This document shows positions 37,245-47,214 of a stretch of DNA of 64,000 nucleotides, piece after piece. Under the pieces are notes generated by a model. The model ran no database searches and was not told the DNA's origin. It saw nothing but the letters and a program-made list of their open reading frames with translations. Made by a program: the position numbers and the translations under genes. Numbering within the stretch: position 1 is the stretch's first letter; each line of letters opens with the position of its first letter. The stretch is from NCBI RefSeq assembly GCF_001280565.1, contig NZ_LGRO01000001.1, positions 2,480,001 through 2,544,000 of the forward strand, written 5' to 3'. The stretch comes from Sulfobacillus thermosulfidooxidans. Lineage in GTDB: Bacteria; Bacillota; Sulfobacillia; Sulfobacillales; Sulfobacillaceae.

Positions 37245-37506
37245 AGCATCCGCCCCTTGGCAAAGTTCATACGCAAACAAGTACTTGATTGGGATGAGCG
37301 TATGGCATTACCGATAATAGCAGATCGAATTGCATCTCACTGATAAATCCATTGAATTTCAGGGAAGTTTCAGGTTAAAAACCATTCTTAGACAAAATAT
37401 GGAGCCTGGCGACCTAATTTCAGGTGACATTTTTTACGACGCTCCTTGGGCATTATTGCCTGGAGTATGCTGATGATGAGAAGGGACAGGGAAAGGAGTT
37501 TGTCTC

Positions 37507-38394
37507 ATGAATTTTCGCCTAACCTATGCTGAAGCGTTACGAGTCACCGGGCCATGGATCTTTCTTCCAGCTCTCATAATATTTGCGATGGCCGCTATCA
37601 GTGCTATTTTATATTGGCGACATGGGTCTTCTTATAAAAACGCCAAAAGCATCACAGTGTTTCTCGTCGTATTCGGGCTTGTCATGGTCATTTTTGGTCT
37701 GTCCCTTTCTTTGTCGACTCAAGGAACCGGGTGGTCGTTGCAAAGGGGTATTTTAACGGTCGATACGGGAGTCGGCACGGTCAAAGTGGCAGCAAGCGAT
37801 GTGCATACCTTGTGGGTGAATCATCACGGATCCTATGCTCTTGAGGAGCGTATCATTGGTACGAGCACAGGATCTTACCATGCTGGACGATTTGTATTGG
37901 CAAATGGGCGATCCGCGTGGGTCTTTGAATACGGAGATTTCCCGGTTCTTGTCATCCTTTCCCCCACCGAGACCATATTGCTTTCATCGCCCGGAATCTC
38001 GAAGTTGCCCTACGCTTTAAAGACAACAAACCATATACCTTTGACTGCGGTAGCTATTCAACCATCCAATCCATATGGAATGATTCTGATTATTATGGTG
38101 ATGATCGTAGCGGTGGCGATACAACTGTTGATCAGTCGGCATTATGCCCCCTATCTGCCCGAACGCGTGGCCACCCATTTTGGTTTAAATGGTCAGCCTA
38201 ATGGCTATGCCTCAAAAAGAGTTGCGCTTTGGCTAGGTCCCCTGATCTCTGTGATAGTGGCAATCCCTTTGCTTATGATTTCAGTTTTGCAACCATCATT
38301 TGGCTCCCCTTTAATCACGCCCTTTTCACTCACTGAACTGGTGTTGGTATTGATTTTTTGGTGGATGTTTCATATGAACCGAAAACAGGCTTAG
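37507..38394 (+). CDS. DUF1648-domain membrane protein with PH-like segment
   Basis: A 295-residue membrane protein. Two N-terminal membrane segments come first. A soluble stretch of about 110 residues (GWSLQRGILTV ... SPTETILLSSP) has the character of a bacterial PH-like domain. A C-terminal DUF1648 unit follows, LPERVATHFGLNGQPNGYASK, with further membrane segments. GGAAAGGAG precedes the ATG by eight bases. Function unknown. It is unlinked to a regulator, unlike the other DUF1648 gene at 22981. Confidence 0.75.
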   Translation: MNFRLTYAEALRVTGPWIFLPALIIFAMAAISAILYWRHGSSYKNAKSITVFLVVFGLVMVIFGLSLSLSTQGTGWSLQRGILTVDTGVGTVKVAASDVHTLWVNHHGSYALEERIIGTSTGSYHAGRFVLANGRSAWVFEYGDFPVLVILSPTETILLSSPGISKLPYALKTTNHIPLTAVAIQPSNPYGMILIIMVMIVAVAIQLLISRHYAPYLPERVATHFGLNGQPNGYASKRVALWLGPLISVIVAIPLLMISVLQPSFGSPLITPFSLTELVLVLIFWWMFHMNRKQA

Positions 38395-38527
38395 TTCTTT
38401 GAGTATATTGGCCATGTTATTCTTGGCTGCTCTATAATTGCATCACTATTTGCACAACGTACCATTTTGTGGACGATTGTCTGCTGAGATTAGAATTCTT
38501 GGCTGTAGCGGCCGATTTACGTCACAC

Positions 38528-39364
38528 CTAAAAATCAAGATGGTCAAACACGGTGCATGACAGCCACAGTGTGCTGGCTATGTAAAATAGGGCATAAATG
38601 ACAATGGCAACGGGCACAGGATGGTTCCCCCCAAAAGGCCCTCCGGTCAATATTAAAGGATTGGAGGCCCCACCATTCCATTCATACCAAGCACGCCGAT
38701 ATAAGTCATCGGTTGGGAGAAGGAATTGGAATAGCACAAAGAGGTGGTGGGTCCAAGAATTCGACGGTGAATATGGCGCGATGGATCCTAGGATGAAATT
38801 CGCGATAAATGCTAGCCCCACCATAATGGCTGCGGTGATGTGAGGCAAAACGATGGAGCTGAAGAGGGCTAATATGTTAATCACCCAGGCTTCAGTGATA
38901 AACGCTGCAAGCAATTGCATGAGCGTGGGAATATTCAACGCGGCACCCGGGAAATGGGAGACGATTATCTCTTGGACCGTAACGATCACTAAAGGCAAAT
39001 ACAGCAACTCCAGGAAAGCGACTGTAAGCCATTTGCCCACTATGAGTTGCCAGCGTTTAATGGGGCGCGCCAAAACCACAAACAAGGTACCGTTATCGAT
39101 GTCATTAGGAATGAATCCCGCCACAATGAAAATACCAATAAAGGCAATGACCAAGTTCATAAAAAATGCTGCTAAAAGCTTATCTCCGAAGAGGGTGGTG
39201 AGATTGCCTAAGGGATTGGTAGCGGCTGAATAGATACGCTGTTGCTGAATTTCCAGGTCAAAGACGATAAGAAAGAGGCAAGTCATGGCGATGAGAATGG
39301 GCAGCGTTTTACGCCGAATGAGTTCTTTAACGGTCATGGCAATAATTAAGCGAAGATTGTACAT
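38528..39364 (-). CDS. ABC-2 type transporter permease
   Basis: A 278-residue membrane protein with about six hydrophobic segments and the ABC-2 layout (cytoplasmic start VKELIRRKTLP, then membrane segments). It is the last of four genes in a sigma/anti-sigma/ABC operon. It pairs with the ATPase that ends 54 bases upstream. Confidence 0.85.
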   Translation of the reverse strand: MYNLRLIIAMTVKELIRRKTLPILIAMTCLFLIVFDLEIQQQRIYSAATNPLGNLTTLFGDKLLAAFFMNLVIAFIGIFIVAGFIPNDIDNGTLFVVLARPIKRWQLIVGKWLTVAFLELLYLPLVIVTVQEIIVSHFPGAALNIPTLMQLLAAFITEAWVINILALFSSIVLPHITAAIMVGLAFIANFILGSIAPYSPSNSWTHHLFVLFQFLLPTDDLYRRAWYEWNGGASNPLILTGGPFGGNHPVPVAIVIYALFYIASTLWLSCTVFDHLDF

Positions 39365-39418
39365 GAAATCTTCCCGTCCTTCAGATGTGGTTGTAATGTT
39401 TTAAGAGAGTAACTTTTC

Positions 39419-40321
39419 TTATGCATGGTGTAGTCGTTCTCGAAACCATTGTTCCAGGCTCCTTTTTTCCTCTTCCACCTCATAGACTAACGTGCCATAC
39501 TGATGAAGAATTTGATGAAGACGCGGCAAATCGCTGCGGGAATGCGGGAAATGCCAATATGGTCCAACCCATGTTAAAGTTAGCCCCTGAGTGTGCAGTG
39601 CGTCTAAACATTGTGTTGATAAATCTTCAACATAGATGCGGTAACCACCATGCTGATTGTCTAAGGCCGCGGTCAAAGAGCCCATATAGAGAATCTCCCC
39701 CCGGTCTATTAAGGCCACACGGTCACACAAATTTTCCATATCACTGAGCAAGTGACTGTTAAGAAAAATTGTACGTCCTTGTTGACGACAGGCTTTAAAC
39801 AGTTCAGCCATATCGTGACGCCCTAAGGGATCCAATGCCGACGTAGGTTCATCGAGAAAAAGCAATTGGGGATCCCCGATCAAGGCGATAGCAAGGCCAA
39901 GACGTTGTTGTAATCCTTTGCTCAGGGATTTGACCCGGCTTCTGTAACGTCCCTTGAGACCAACCTGATCCAAGATCTCTTCGATTCGTTGGGAATCACG
40001 GGGTAAGCCGGACAGTTGCTGATGTTCCGTCAAGATCTCAGAGACCGTTAACCAAGGAGGATATCGGAAGAGTTCAGGTAAGTATCCAATCTTTTGGCGA
40101 ATCTGCACATCCCGGTAAGAATGGCCCAAAAGACGGGCAGTGCCCGCCGTGGGAGAAACCAACCCTAATAGCATTTTGACGACCGTGCTTTTGCCCGCAC
40201 CATTGGGCCCTAAAAATCCGAAGATTTCTCCTGGCCGGACAATGAGACTGACATTGTGGACTGCGGTGCGTGTGCGGTATATCTTTTTTAAGGCTACAGC
40301 TTCTATGGCGTTGGAAACCAT
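39419..40321 (-). CDS. ABC transporter ATP-binding protein
   Basis: A 300-residue ATPase with Walker A GPNGAGKST, signature SLSKGLQQRLG, Walker B LLFLDEP and the switch His in NSHLLS. The C-terminal 80 residues beyond the core resemble the regulatory tail of CcmA/YhaQ-type exporters. Its start lies inside the end of the anti-sigma gene (19 bases), showing translational coupling. Confidence 0.92.
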   Translation of the reverse strand: MVSNAIEAVALKKIYRTRTAVHNVSLIVRPGEIFGFLGPNGAGKSTVVKMLLGLVSPTAGTARLLGHSYRDVQIRQKIGYLPELFRYPPWLTVSEILTEHQQLSGLPRDSQRIEEILDQVGLKGRYRSRVKSLSKGLQQRLGLAIALIGDPQLLFLDEPTSALDPLGRHDMAELFKACRQQGRTIFLNSHLLSDMENLCDRVALIDRGEILYMGSLTAALDNQHGGYRIYVEDLSTQCLDALHTQGLTLTWVGPYWHFPHSRSDLPRLHQILHQYGTLVYEVEEEKRSLEQWFRERLHHA

Positions 40322-41346
40322 ATAGAGACCTGCCTTTCAAATTGTTTGAGAGAAAGATGTCCTGAATAGTTCAGGTTATAGAGCACGCCATGTCGAATCC
40401 ACGTGATTTGATCGGTATTACCCATGATATCGATGATGGCTGGCGCGCCTTGAACATGCCAATGGATAATGGGGGCTTGGGTGGGAATGAACAACGTGGA
40501 ATCCAACTGATTACCCGCCGATGATAATTCTTGCGATACCGGAGGCGGCAAGAATGGCAATCCTTGAAGAGCTTTAATAACTTGTTTGACATTAACGTCT
40601 GGCGCAATCACCAGTTGCGGAACGTGAGCAATGATGAGGGTGATGAAAGGCTTCTGACTTTGTGCAGTTAACTGCGTGATGGCAGGAATCTTGATTACGA
40701 TTGGAACCCCATTGAGAGAGGCCGGGAACCGTGTTGTATCCCCTTCTTCGGCTAACAATTGATTGATGGCCGGAATATTCAAAGTTAGTTGCAGACGGCT
40801 AGGCGGCTGGATCGTCGCAGTGGGTGTGGGCCAGGATTTAGGCCAAATGGCCACGGTGGGATCATGCTGGGCCAGTGACTGCCAATTTACAGAGGTCTGA
40901 ATATGGCCTAATGATGTCATAGTAATGGACCCATAGTGGCGGATATTAACGTGTCCTCCTTCGGTAATTTGCGAAGAGATCTGGGCGATTTGCTGCGGGG
41001 TTAGCTGGAAGGCATTGACCTGGCGAAAAGAGAGCGTTTGCCATACACTGGCCAGAACCCGGCGACTAAACGGAATGAGAGAGGATACGATAAGCAATAA
41101 AGCTAAGAGTGAGGCAATGAGGCTGTAGCGGGGAAGTCGAATGGGTGGATTAAGCCATAAGTGGTGTGGGGAATTTCCTTCACCTAGAGCTTCAGCACTC
41201 ATGGCACTCAGAACGGCCATGTCGCGCAATCGGGCCTGACAACTGCTGCAAGAGGCAAGATGTTCTGTGAGTTCTTCATCGATAAAGTCAGTTGTTTCGT
41301 GGTCGAGGAACTCGAGCCACTGCTGGTCGAGCGGACAACTGTTCAT
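40303..41346 (-). CDS. Anti-sigma factor, zinc-finger (ZAS) type with large extracytoplasmic domain
   Basis: A 347-residue single-span protein. The N-terminal HLASCSSC is the HxxxCxxC of zinc-binding anti-sigma domains. One membrane segment (about 75-93) is followed by about 250 exported residues with no recognised fold. It should hold the ECF sigma factor inactive until an envelope signal arrives. AGGAGG lies six bases before the ATG at 41346. The start is 59 bases inside the sigma gene. Confidence 0.85.
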   Translation of the reverse strand: MNSCPLDQQWLEFLDHETTDFIDEELTEHLASCSSCQARLRDMAVLSAMSAEALGEGNSPHHLWLNPPIRLPRYSLIASLLALLLIVSSLIPFSRRVLASVWQTLSFRQVNAFQLTPQQIAQISSQITEGGHVNIRHYGSITMTSLGHIQTSVNWQSLAQHDPTVAIWPKSWPTPTATIQPPSRLQLTLNIPAINQLLAEEGDTTRFPASLNGVPIVIKIPAITQLTAQSQKPFITLIIAHVPQLVIAPDVNVKQVIKALQGLPFLPPPVSQELSSAGNQLDSTLFIPTQAPIIHWHVQGAPAIIDIMGNTDQITWIRHGVLYNLNYSGHLSLKQFERQVSIWFPTP

Positions 41347-41860
41347 GCGCACCCTCCTGTTCTGTGTAATAGGCTTGTCGCAATTTTTTTAACGCGCGTA
41401 ACAACACCATGCCGACCTGGGCAGAATCAATGCCCATTTTTTGGGCAATCTCTTTATATCGGTATCCATTGTGTCTGAGCCATAAAATTTCTTGATCCCG
41501 GGAGGATAACTGGGTCAAAGCTTTTTTAAGGAGCTGCCGATCCAATTCCTGAAGAGATAAATCTTCGGCAGAAGGACTAGCCGCGTCCAAAATTTGCGAA
41601 TGCTCTTGGTGTTTATTTATTTCTCGCAGCCGGTCAAAACACAAATGGGTCACGACGGTCCGGAGCCAAGCGGGAGTATTTCGATAGTCTTTTAAAGGTT
41701 GATGAATTAAGCGCGTAAACGCTTCTTGTACGACATCTTCTGCACTATGACGATTATTCCCTAATAGGAATTGGGCATAGCGAACCAGTTTGTCGAATTG
41801 CTCGGCGTATAAACAGTCTACGTCTGGCATATGACGGGGCATTTTTCGCTTTAGGGTCAT
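41288..41860 (-). CDS. ECF-type RNA polymerase sigma factor
   Basis: A 190-residue sigma-70-family factor with region 2 (YAEQFDKLVRYAQFLLG ... SAEDVVQEAFTRL) and region 4 (LSSRDQEILWLRHNGYRYKEIAQKMG). A short basic tail follows. AGGAGGAG precedes the ATG. It heads the operon with its anti-sigma factor and an ABC exporter, an arrangement seen for envelope-stress and antibiotic-response systems. Autoregulation is expected, but I could not identify its promoter motif. Confidence 0.92.
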   Translation of the reverse strand: MTLKRKMPRHMPDVDCLYAEQFDKLVRYAQFLLGNNRHSAEDVVQEAFTRLIHQPLKDYRNTPAWLRTVVTHLCFDRLREINKHQEHSQILDAASPSAEDLSLQELDRQLLKKALTQLSSRDQEILWLRHNGYRYKEIAQKMGIDSAQVGMVLLRALKKLRQAYYTEQEGAHEQLSARPAVARVPRPRNN

Positions 41861-42337
41861 AACCTCTCCTCCTATCTTACAAACGTTGAGCGATAGGGTT
41901 TATAACCATGATGAATGAACTTTTGGTATTTGGGGGAAGGCGGATAAAATTGCCGAGGATGGGAAACTTCACAAATGGGTGATAGAACCTAAAAAATCGA
42001 TGCTGGCAATGTGGTTGATGAACCTTCATTTTATTATAACCGTCTGAGATTCGTGGCCCTGCCTCAAACAATAAATGGAAAGCAACATTGAACAACGCTC
42101 AAAAAATACGAGAAAGTCGACAACGTTGAAAATGATATAGATGTTTCCACGAATGGGGTCCTCAAACCTAAGACGTTAAAAATGCCTGTAGAACCTCGTA
42201 TTTTTTGGTGATTTCATGCTTAATAAGGGGAATGCGTGCGGGCGGTTTTTTCAAACAGAAGATTCACCTTCATGATGATAAAGCTCCCGAAAGCCCAAAG
42301 GATGCGAAAGAATTGGTCGTGTGGATAATTGATTTGT
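41861..42337. other. Intergenic region upstream of the sigma-factor operon
   Basis: About 475 bases, A+T-rich, with no supportable gene. It must carry the sigma operon promoter. Confidence 0.45.
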
Positions 42338-42844
42338 TCACAGGGATTTTTTCATGACCATGGCTGGCATGGACTTCGTTCCCCAAGTCAACCAGATGTT
42401 ATCGACGAGATGAAAGCCGTTGCGAATCCAGAAATTCATAACCCGGTCACTGTAGTCTTTGACGAGGTCGATGCGGATACAACGAGTCTCGTAAGAAGAA
42501 ATTAAGTAATCTTCCAGCGCCTGATAAATTTGTTGACCTAATCCTTGATGAGCAAAGTTTTGATGAATCATCAGCAGGGATAAATACGATTCGATATCCG
42601 GCTTGAAATCGATCAGTCCAGTAATGTCCTGAGATGCTCTGTTTACCACTTTACAGGACCAAAATCCAGCTTCTTTCATGAAATGAATTTCATCGGTCAT
42701 CCATTGCCGATTTATCCCATTCTTTCCGAGATGTGTCTGGATAAAAAGGGTGTGGGAATTATATACATGAACTAACTGTTCAATTTCTTTAGGATCCGAG
42801 GGATTGACTAAATGAACATCGGCATCGTGAGTCTGAAAAATCAT
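42338..42844 (-). CDS. GNAT-family N-acetyltransferase
   Basis: A 168-residue acetyltransferase fold. Strand-4 LSLLMIHQNFAHQGLGQQIYQAL holds the acetyl-CoA-binding Q/RxxGxG/A motif (HQGLGQ), followed by a C-terminal FWIRNGFHLV typical of GNAT. The ATG at 42844 follows GGAGG by eight bases and is preferred over a start 13 codons earlier. Substrate unknown. Confidence 0.83.
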   Translation of the reverse strand: MIFQTHDADVHLVNPSDPKEIEQLVHVYNSHTLFIQTHLGKNGINRQWMTDEIHFMKEAGFWSCKVVNRASQDITGLIDFKPDIESYLSLLMIHQNFAHQGLGQQIYQALEDYLISSYETRCIRIDLVKDYSDRVMNFWIRNGFHLVDNIWLTWGTKSMPAMVMKKSL

Positions 42845-43017
42845 CCGGGGTGCCTCCAATTTCTTAAGATGCGTCGCGACCAATTTGGTTTACGGGAGGA
42901 ATTATTGGACGAATTGACTAGAACATGGACCCCAAGGGATGAATCTGTTCGTCGAGTGCTATGGAGTGATCACCCTTTGGATTTATCGTTTGGTCCATGA
43001 AAACTTTCCACACACCG

Positions 43018-43818
43018 TTATGGGTAGATCTTTTTGAGGAATCCCAAAAGCAGTTCGGTAATCTCTTGGGGTTTGGACAGGTTAGGAAAGTGTGCGGCAT
43101 TGGGTATACGAACAGTGATAATTTGCGCTAATGTCTGTTCTAAATAATCGCTGACCGCCCAGCAAAAGGCCGTATCATGGTCCCCGACAACGACCATGAC
43201 AGGCATGGTAAGATTTTCGACTGCGTGAGTATCATCTATATCAAGATAGGAAGCAAAGCCCTCAGGGTGATTATTGAGAAAATCCCGGTACATCAGACGA
43301 AACAATTCGCGATGATCCTCAGATACATCCTGTTTACGGCCTTTAAGGCCAATCAGCCAAATGGCCTCCGCCAGGTTGAGAAGTTGCTCGGTATCACGGG
43401 TGGCTAAGGCCGCTTCATATTCCTTGTAGATGGATGGTTCCGGGATATGAAGCTCCGGTTGATACCCAAAGAGTCCGCTACCTAATAAGACAATCGAGCG
43501 GATTCGATGGGGGTAATGAATTGCCGCGTGGATTGATATTGCGCCCCCTAAAGAGGATCCTACCAAGGTCGCGGTGTCTACCTGTAAATAATCTAACAGC
43601 GCCATCAGTGTATCCGCCGGATCGTCATGACCCGGAACGTTATCGCTTAATCCATGGCCCGGTAAATCGTAAGTAATACACTGGTAGTGATGAGACAATA
43701 GGGTGATTTGTTCTGTCCATTGCCTGTGATCGCTTAAAGCTGAATGAAGAAAAACCACCGACGGCCCCATACCATAAACCTCATACCAGATTGTTCCTTG
43801 ACCGGTAACGAATTGCAT
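43018..43818 (-). CDS. Alpha/beta hydrolase
   Basis: A 266-residue hydrolase of the alpha/beta fold: VVFLHSALSDHRQW (oxyanion region), nucleophile elbow GSSLGG, acid VVGDHDTA, and the late His in NAAHFPNLSKP. It resembles 3-oxoadipate enol-lactonase/esterase-type members. AAAGGAG lies about 11 bases before the ATG. It may share transcription with nothing else; the neighbours are spaced. Confidence 0.88.
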   Translation of the reverse strand: MQFVTGQGTIWYEVYGMGPSVVFLHSALSDHRQWTEQITLLSHHYQCITYDLPGHGLSDNVPGHDDPADTLMALLDYLQVDTATLVGSSLGGAISIHAAIHYPHRIRSIVLLGSGLFGYQPELHIPEPSIYKEYEAALATRDTEQLLNLAEAIWLIGLKGRKQDVSEDHRELFRLMYRDFLNNHPEGFASYLDIDDTHAVENLTMPVMVVVGDHDTAFCWAVSDYLEQTLAQIITVRIPNAAHFPNLSKPQEITELLLGFLKKIYP

Positions 43819-44119
43819 GCACTATTATCTCCTTTTGCAAGACTAATGAGATTTTTCAACCGATCAGTGCTGAATTCATCATGAATTATCCCAAAAATCG
43901 TGTCAATCAAGAATTTATGGTGAGACAACACGCAATGTTCCGAGACATTAGAACGTCACGCAATTCTTCTTAGGGGCTAGAGAGAAGTCGGGTTTAAAAA
44001 GCGCCTTCACGTGACGGCACGGCTGTTATCGGGTTTTTTGATTTGGTGGAATTGACCCGAGATGTTGTCTGTAGGTGTTCTGTTTTTTTCGAAAATACCG
44101 CGACCACCGCTCAGTCATA
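43819..44119. other. Intergenic region
   Basis: About 300 bases with no gene or clear structure; promoter of the hydrolase is expected here. Confidence 0.4.
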
Positions 44120-46054
44120 TCAATGAGAAGGATAAGCTAAATCACCTTTTAAAGAGCGATCTTCTAAAATTTTTACGGCATGGGCGATTAACGACGCATA
44201 ATATGCCGCACCTTGGGGATTGAGATGAACCCCGTCCGGATAGAAATCATACGGTTTTCCAGCACTCGCTTGATACCAGTTTACGATGTGTACGCGCTGA
44301 GGAAATTGTTGTGCACCTTGGGCGAGCGTGCTATTAACGATATTTTGCCATGGTCGGGGTACCCTGGTATTGACGAAAATAATTTGGCGATGACCCAGGG
44401 AGGTGATGACCGCATCAAGTTGTTGTAAGGTAAAAGGTCCGTTAGTTCCTAATTCGATAATCACGTAATGTCCGAGGAATCCTGCCTGGCGCAATTGGGC
44501 AATAACTTCCGGTACCTGGATAAATTGTCGGCCAATCTGGGCACTGATCACAATTCCGGGCAGTAATTGCCGCAGATAGGGCGTGGCATCAATCATGATG
44601 GAATCGCCAATGGCGGTGACCGTGTCCTGATGCGGATCAAGGCTCTGGGACGATGCAACGGAAGATGGGCCCTTAGGCGTTGAAGACGATGAGGACGGTC
44701 GCGGACTGGATGATGAGATGGATTTGACAAGGGTTTTGGAAATCGGTTGCCAAGATGGTGCATTTGTGCCCGGATTTGTGGAGGAGGATGATGGAAGGAT
44801 TTGTGTGGTTGTGACCGGATCTGCTGCCACCGCTGTGGTTTTAGACAAAAGACCGCTCATTCCACTGGTGTCGACTGCTATGAGCATTAAGAGCACAATC
44901 GCTCCGGTCCAGGCTTTGTATGAGAGCGTCTTCCACTGGGAGGGATGGACGATTTGACGAAAGCTTTTGTCCCACCGCCCTTGCCGTATCGGTTGTTCGA
45001 GAAAATGCCACGATAAAGCGGCAATAAGAATACTGGCTATGACTTGTAAAATGCCCCGGAGGATATTGGGGGTCCCCATAGAGGTTAACGGGGTAGTCAA
45101 TACAATCACCGGATAATGCCATAAGTAAATGCCGTAAGAACGCACCCCGAGCCATCTTAACGGGCGACTTCCTAAAATACGGTTGAGGTAGGACCAAGGA
45201 GCCGCGAGAGCCGCCACTAAAAACGCGCTCGTGACCGCTAAGATGAACATACCGCCGCGATATAGGAAGGGTTGATACTCATTGGTGAAAATCACCATAG
45301 CGGTAAACATGAGAAGTCCCAACAGGCCAAGCAAATCAACGAGATGGCGTTTTCGTTGAGAGAGTACAGGAAGATGGCGGCTTGGCCAGAGGAAGGCCAG
45401 CTCAGCGCCGATTAAGAGGGCAAAAGCCCGGGTGTCGGTCCCATAATAGACACGGTTAGGATTAGCTCCAGGATGGTACAAAATGGCCATGAGCCCCGCG
45501 GAGATTAGCGCCAATCCGAGGATGAGAATAAGGCGGTGTCGCCGTATTTTCACAAAACGTAAAAGCCCAAAGAGGAGTAGAGGCCACAACAGGTAAAATT
45601 GTTCTTCAACGGCTAGGGACCACAAATGCGTGAGGGGAGAAGGGGGGCCAAATTGTGAAAAATATGAGACATGATGATAGATATACCACCAGTTGCTCAC
45701 ATAAAAAAGAGCAGCCAGCACATCTTGACGAAGCGCTATAATTTGATGGGGATCAAAGAGAATGACCCAGCTCATCACAATCAGCAAGAGAGCCCACAAG
45801 GCAGGTAACAAGCGCCGAGCTCGCCGCACCCAAAAATGGCGGAGATTGAGGTTTCCTGTTTTTTCATAATGCGCCAATAAGATATCGGTAATGAGATAAC
45901 CAGACAGGACAAAGAACACGTTGACTCCCAGTAATCCCCCAGGAGCAAAGGGCCACTGCAAATGGTAAAAAATCACGGCTAATACCGCTAATGCGCGTAA
46001 TCCATCAAGACCAGGCATATAGCGTGCCTGGCCCTCTACGGGTCTTGGCATCAT
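44120..46054 (-). CDS. Acyltransferase-3/SGNH fusion (OafA/OatA-type O-acetyltransferase)
   Basis: A 644-residue membrane enzyme that transfers acetyl groups to cell-surface glycans. The N-terminal acyltransferase-3 domain (about 1-370) has about ten membrane segments and the hallmark YMPGLDGLRALAVLAVIFYH. A Ser/Thr/Pro-rich linker follows. An exported SGNH hydrolase domain follows, with GDSIM, ELGTN and the DGVHLN catalytic Asp-His. OatA of Gram-positive bacteria, which O-acetylates peptidoglycan, has the same layout. The ATG at 46054 sits just after AGGTG; a GTG two codons earlier is possible. Confidence 0.9.
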   Translation of the reverse strand: MMPRPVEGQARYMPGLDGLRALAVLAVIFYHLQWPFAPGGLLGVNVFFVLSGYLITDILLAHYEKTGNLNLRHFWVRRARRLLPALWALLLIVMSWVILFDPHQIIALRQDVLAALFYVSNWWYIYHHVSYFSQFGPPSPLTHLWSLAVEEQFYLLWPLLLFGLLRFVKIRRHRLILILGLALISAGLMAILYHPGANPNRVYYGTDTRAFALLIGAELAFLWPSRHLPVLSQRKRHLVDLLGLLGLLMFTAMVIFTNEYQPFLYRGGMFILAVTSAFLVAALAAPWSYLNRILGSRPLRWLGVRSYGIYLWHYPVIVLTTPLTSMGTPNILRGILQVIASILIAALSWHFLEQPIRQGRWDKSFRQIVHPSQWKTLSYKAWTGAIVLLMLIAVDTSGMSGLLSKTTAVAADPVTTTQILPSSSSTNPGTNAPSWQPISKTLVKSISSSSPRPSSSSSTPKGPSSVASSQSLDPHQDTVTAIGDSIMIDATPYLRQLLPGIVISAQIGRQFIQVPEVIAQLRQAGFLGHYVIIELGTNGPFTLQQLDAVITSLGHRQIIFVNTRVPRPWQNIVNSTLAQGAQQFPQRVHIVNWYQASAGKPYDFYPDGVHLNPQGAAYYASLIAHAVKILEDRSLKGDLAYPSH

Positions 46055-46389
46055 ATTCACCTCATGAAGTTCCCTTAGAGACCATGAACAAAGTCCTTAA
46101 GAAAGGGCTTCGAGCCTCCCATGGTGGCGACGTATCCGCGAGGCCATCGATCACTTGCTTCACTAATGTAACGCCAGTCTCTTAGGTAATGTTACGGTTC
46201 TGCTGCCGTGTCCGAAAAAATAATTGGCTGGTTGTGGAACCGGACAAGAGGCTACAGATTCCACCCAAGCATACGCTCCAAAAGGGGATGTTTAGAACGA
46301 TAAACCAGGTATTTCCCATGATTTTTCCGATCAGAAAAAGGTGCTGGCTATCAGCACCTTTTTATCCTTGTTTGAGACATTGGAGGCTG
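46055..46389. other. Intergenic region between the acyltransferase and peroxiredoxin genes
   Basis: About 335 bases. It holds the bidirectional terminator at 46335-46363 and no supportable gene. Confidence 0.5.
46335..46363 (-). terminator. Rho-independent terminator of the peroxiredoxin gene
   Basis: AAAAAGGTGCT and AGCACCTTTTT form a perfect hairpin with flanking A and T runs that could work in either direction. It lies about 27 bases past the peroxiredoxin stop. Confidence 0.9.
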
Positions 46390-46926
46390 TTAGGGGTTCA
46401 ACAACGGTTTGCCCGGCGTCCAGTTGACAGGGCATAAACCTCCAGCCTGAATGGCTTGAAGCACCCTTAAGGTTTCATCGACTGAACGACCAACATTGAG
46501 GTTATGTACAACTTCATATTCCACAATGCCCTCAGGATTGATGATGAATAATCCGCGGTATGCTGCACCTTCTTCGGGCACATAGACCATATAGCGTCGG
46601 GATACATCATGTGTCCAGTCACTGGCTAACGGATATCGAATTTGTCCTATGCCACCTTGATCGGGGTTTTGTGCCATCCACGCCTTGTGAACATAAGGAC
46701 TGTCCGTCGAAACACCCAAAATCTCGGCATCTAACTCATGAAAACGGTCATAGGCCTCAGACAATCCTGTGACTTCGGTCGGGCACACAAAGGTGAAGTC
46801 ATGAGGATAGAAAAAAAGCACGAGCCATTTGCCACGGTATTGTTCTAACCGGACATGTTCGGTTTCACCATTAGGCATGACAGCCGGCATATCAAAAGAC
46901 GGGGCAGGTTTTCCTACCAGAGCCAT
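46390..46926 (-). CDS. Peroxiredoxin, AhpC/TSA family, typical 2-Cys
   Basis: A 178-residue thiol peroxidase that reduces hydrogen peroxide and alkyl hydroperoxides. The peroxidatic Cys lies in FTFVCPTE, and the resolving Cys in the C-terminal GLCPVNW, so it is a typical 2-Cys AhpC. AAGGAGG precedes the ATG. No AhpF is adjacent, so another reductase must recycle it. It has its own terminator and is probably monocistronic. Confidence 0.93.
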   Translation of the reverse strand: MALVGKPAPSFDMPAVMPNGETEHVRLEQYRGKWLVLFFYPHDFTFVCPTEVTGLSEAYDRFHELDAEILGVSTDSPYVHKAWMAQNPDQGGIGQIRYPLASDWTHDVSRRYMVYVPEEGAAYRGLFIINPEGIVEYEVVHNLNVGRSVDETLRVLQAIQAGGLCPVNWTPGKPLLNP

Positions 46927-47214
46927 ATCGATTCCTCCTTGAATTGTTTTATGCTATCACGTTGTGAGGGTTTTTGATCCTCACAAAAGAGTCGCGTAAG
47001 CCTGATGCTTAACCCGATAATCACGTGACTTAAGGAAAATCTTTCATGCATAAATTAGTGTAACCAATATCGGTAAATTTGTGCATTACCCATCCGCATC
47101 ATTGTAAGGCGCATCGGAAAATATCGTTGCAAAGTGAAGGTCAAGGAAATAGCCTATGGGGATTGTGATACCATTATTTTTATGGGGAGATTTCAGCCTA
47201 GTTGAGGTGGAAAC

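Noticed and set aside
41877-42095. A 72-codon minus-strand open frame upstream of the sigma factor
   Set aside because: It sits in the expected promoter region, lacks a binding site and has no family features.
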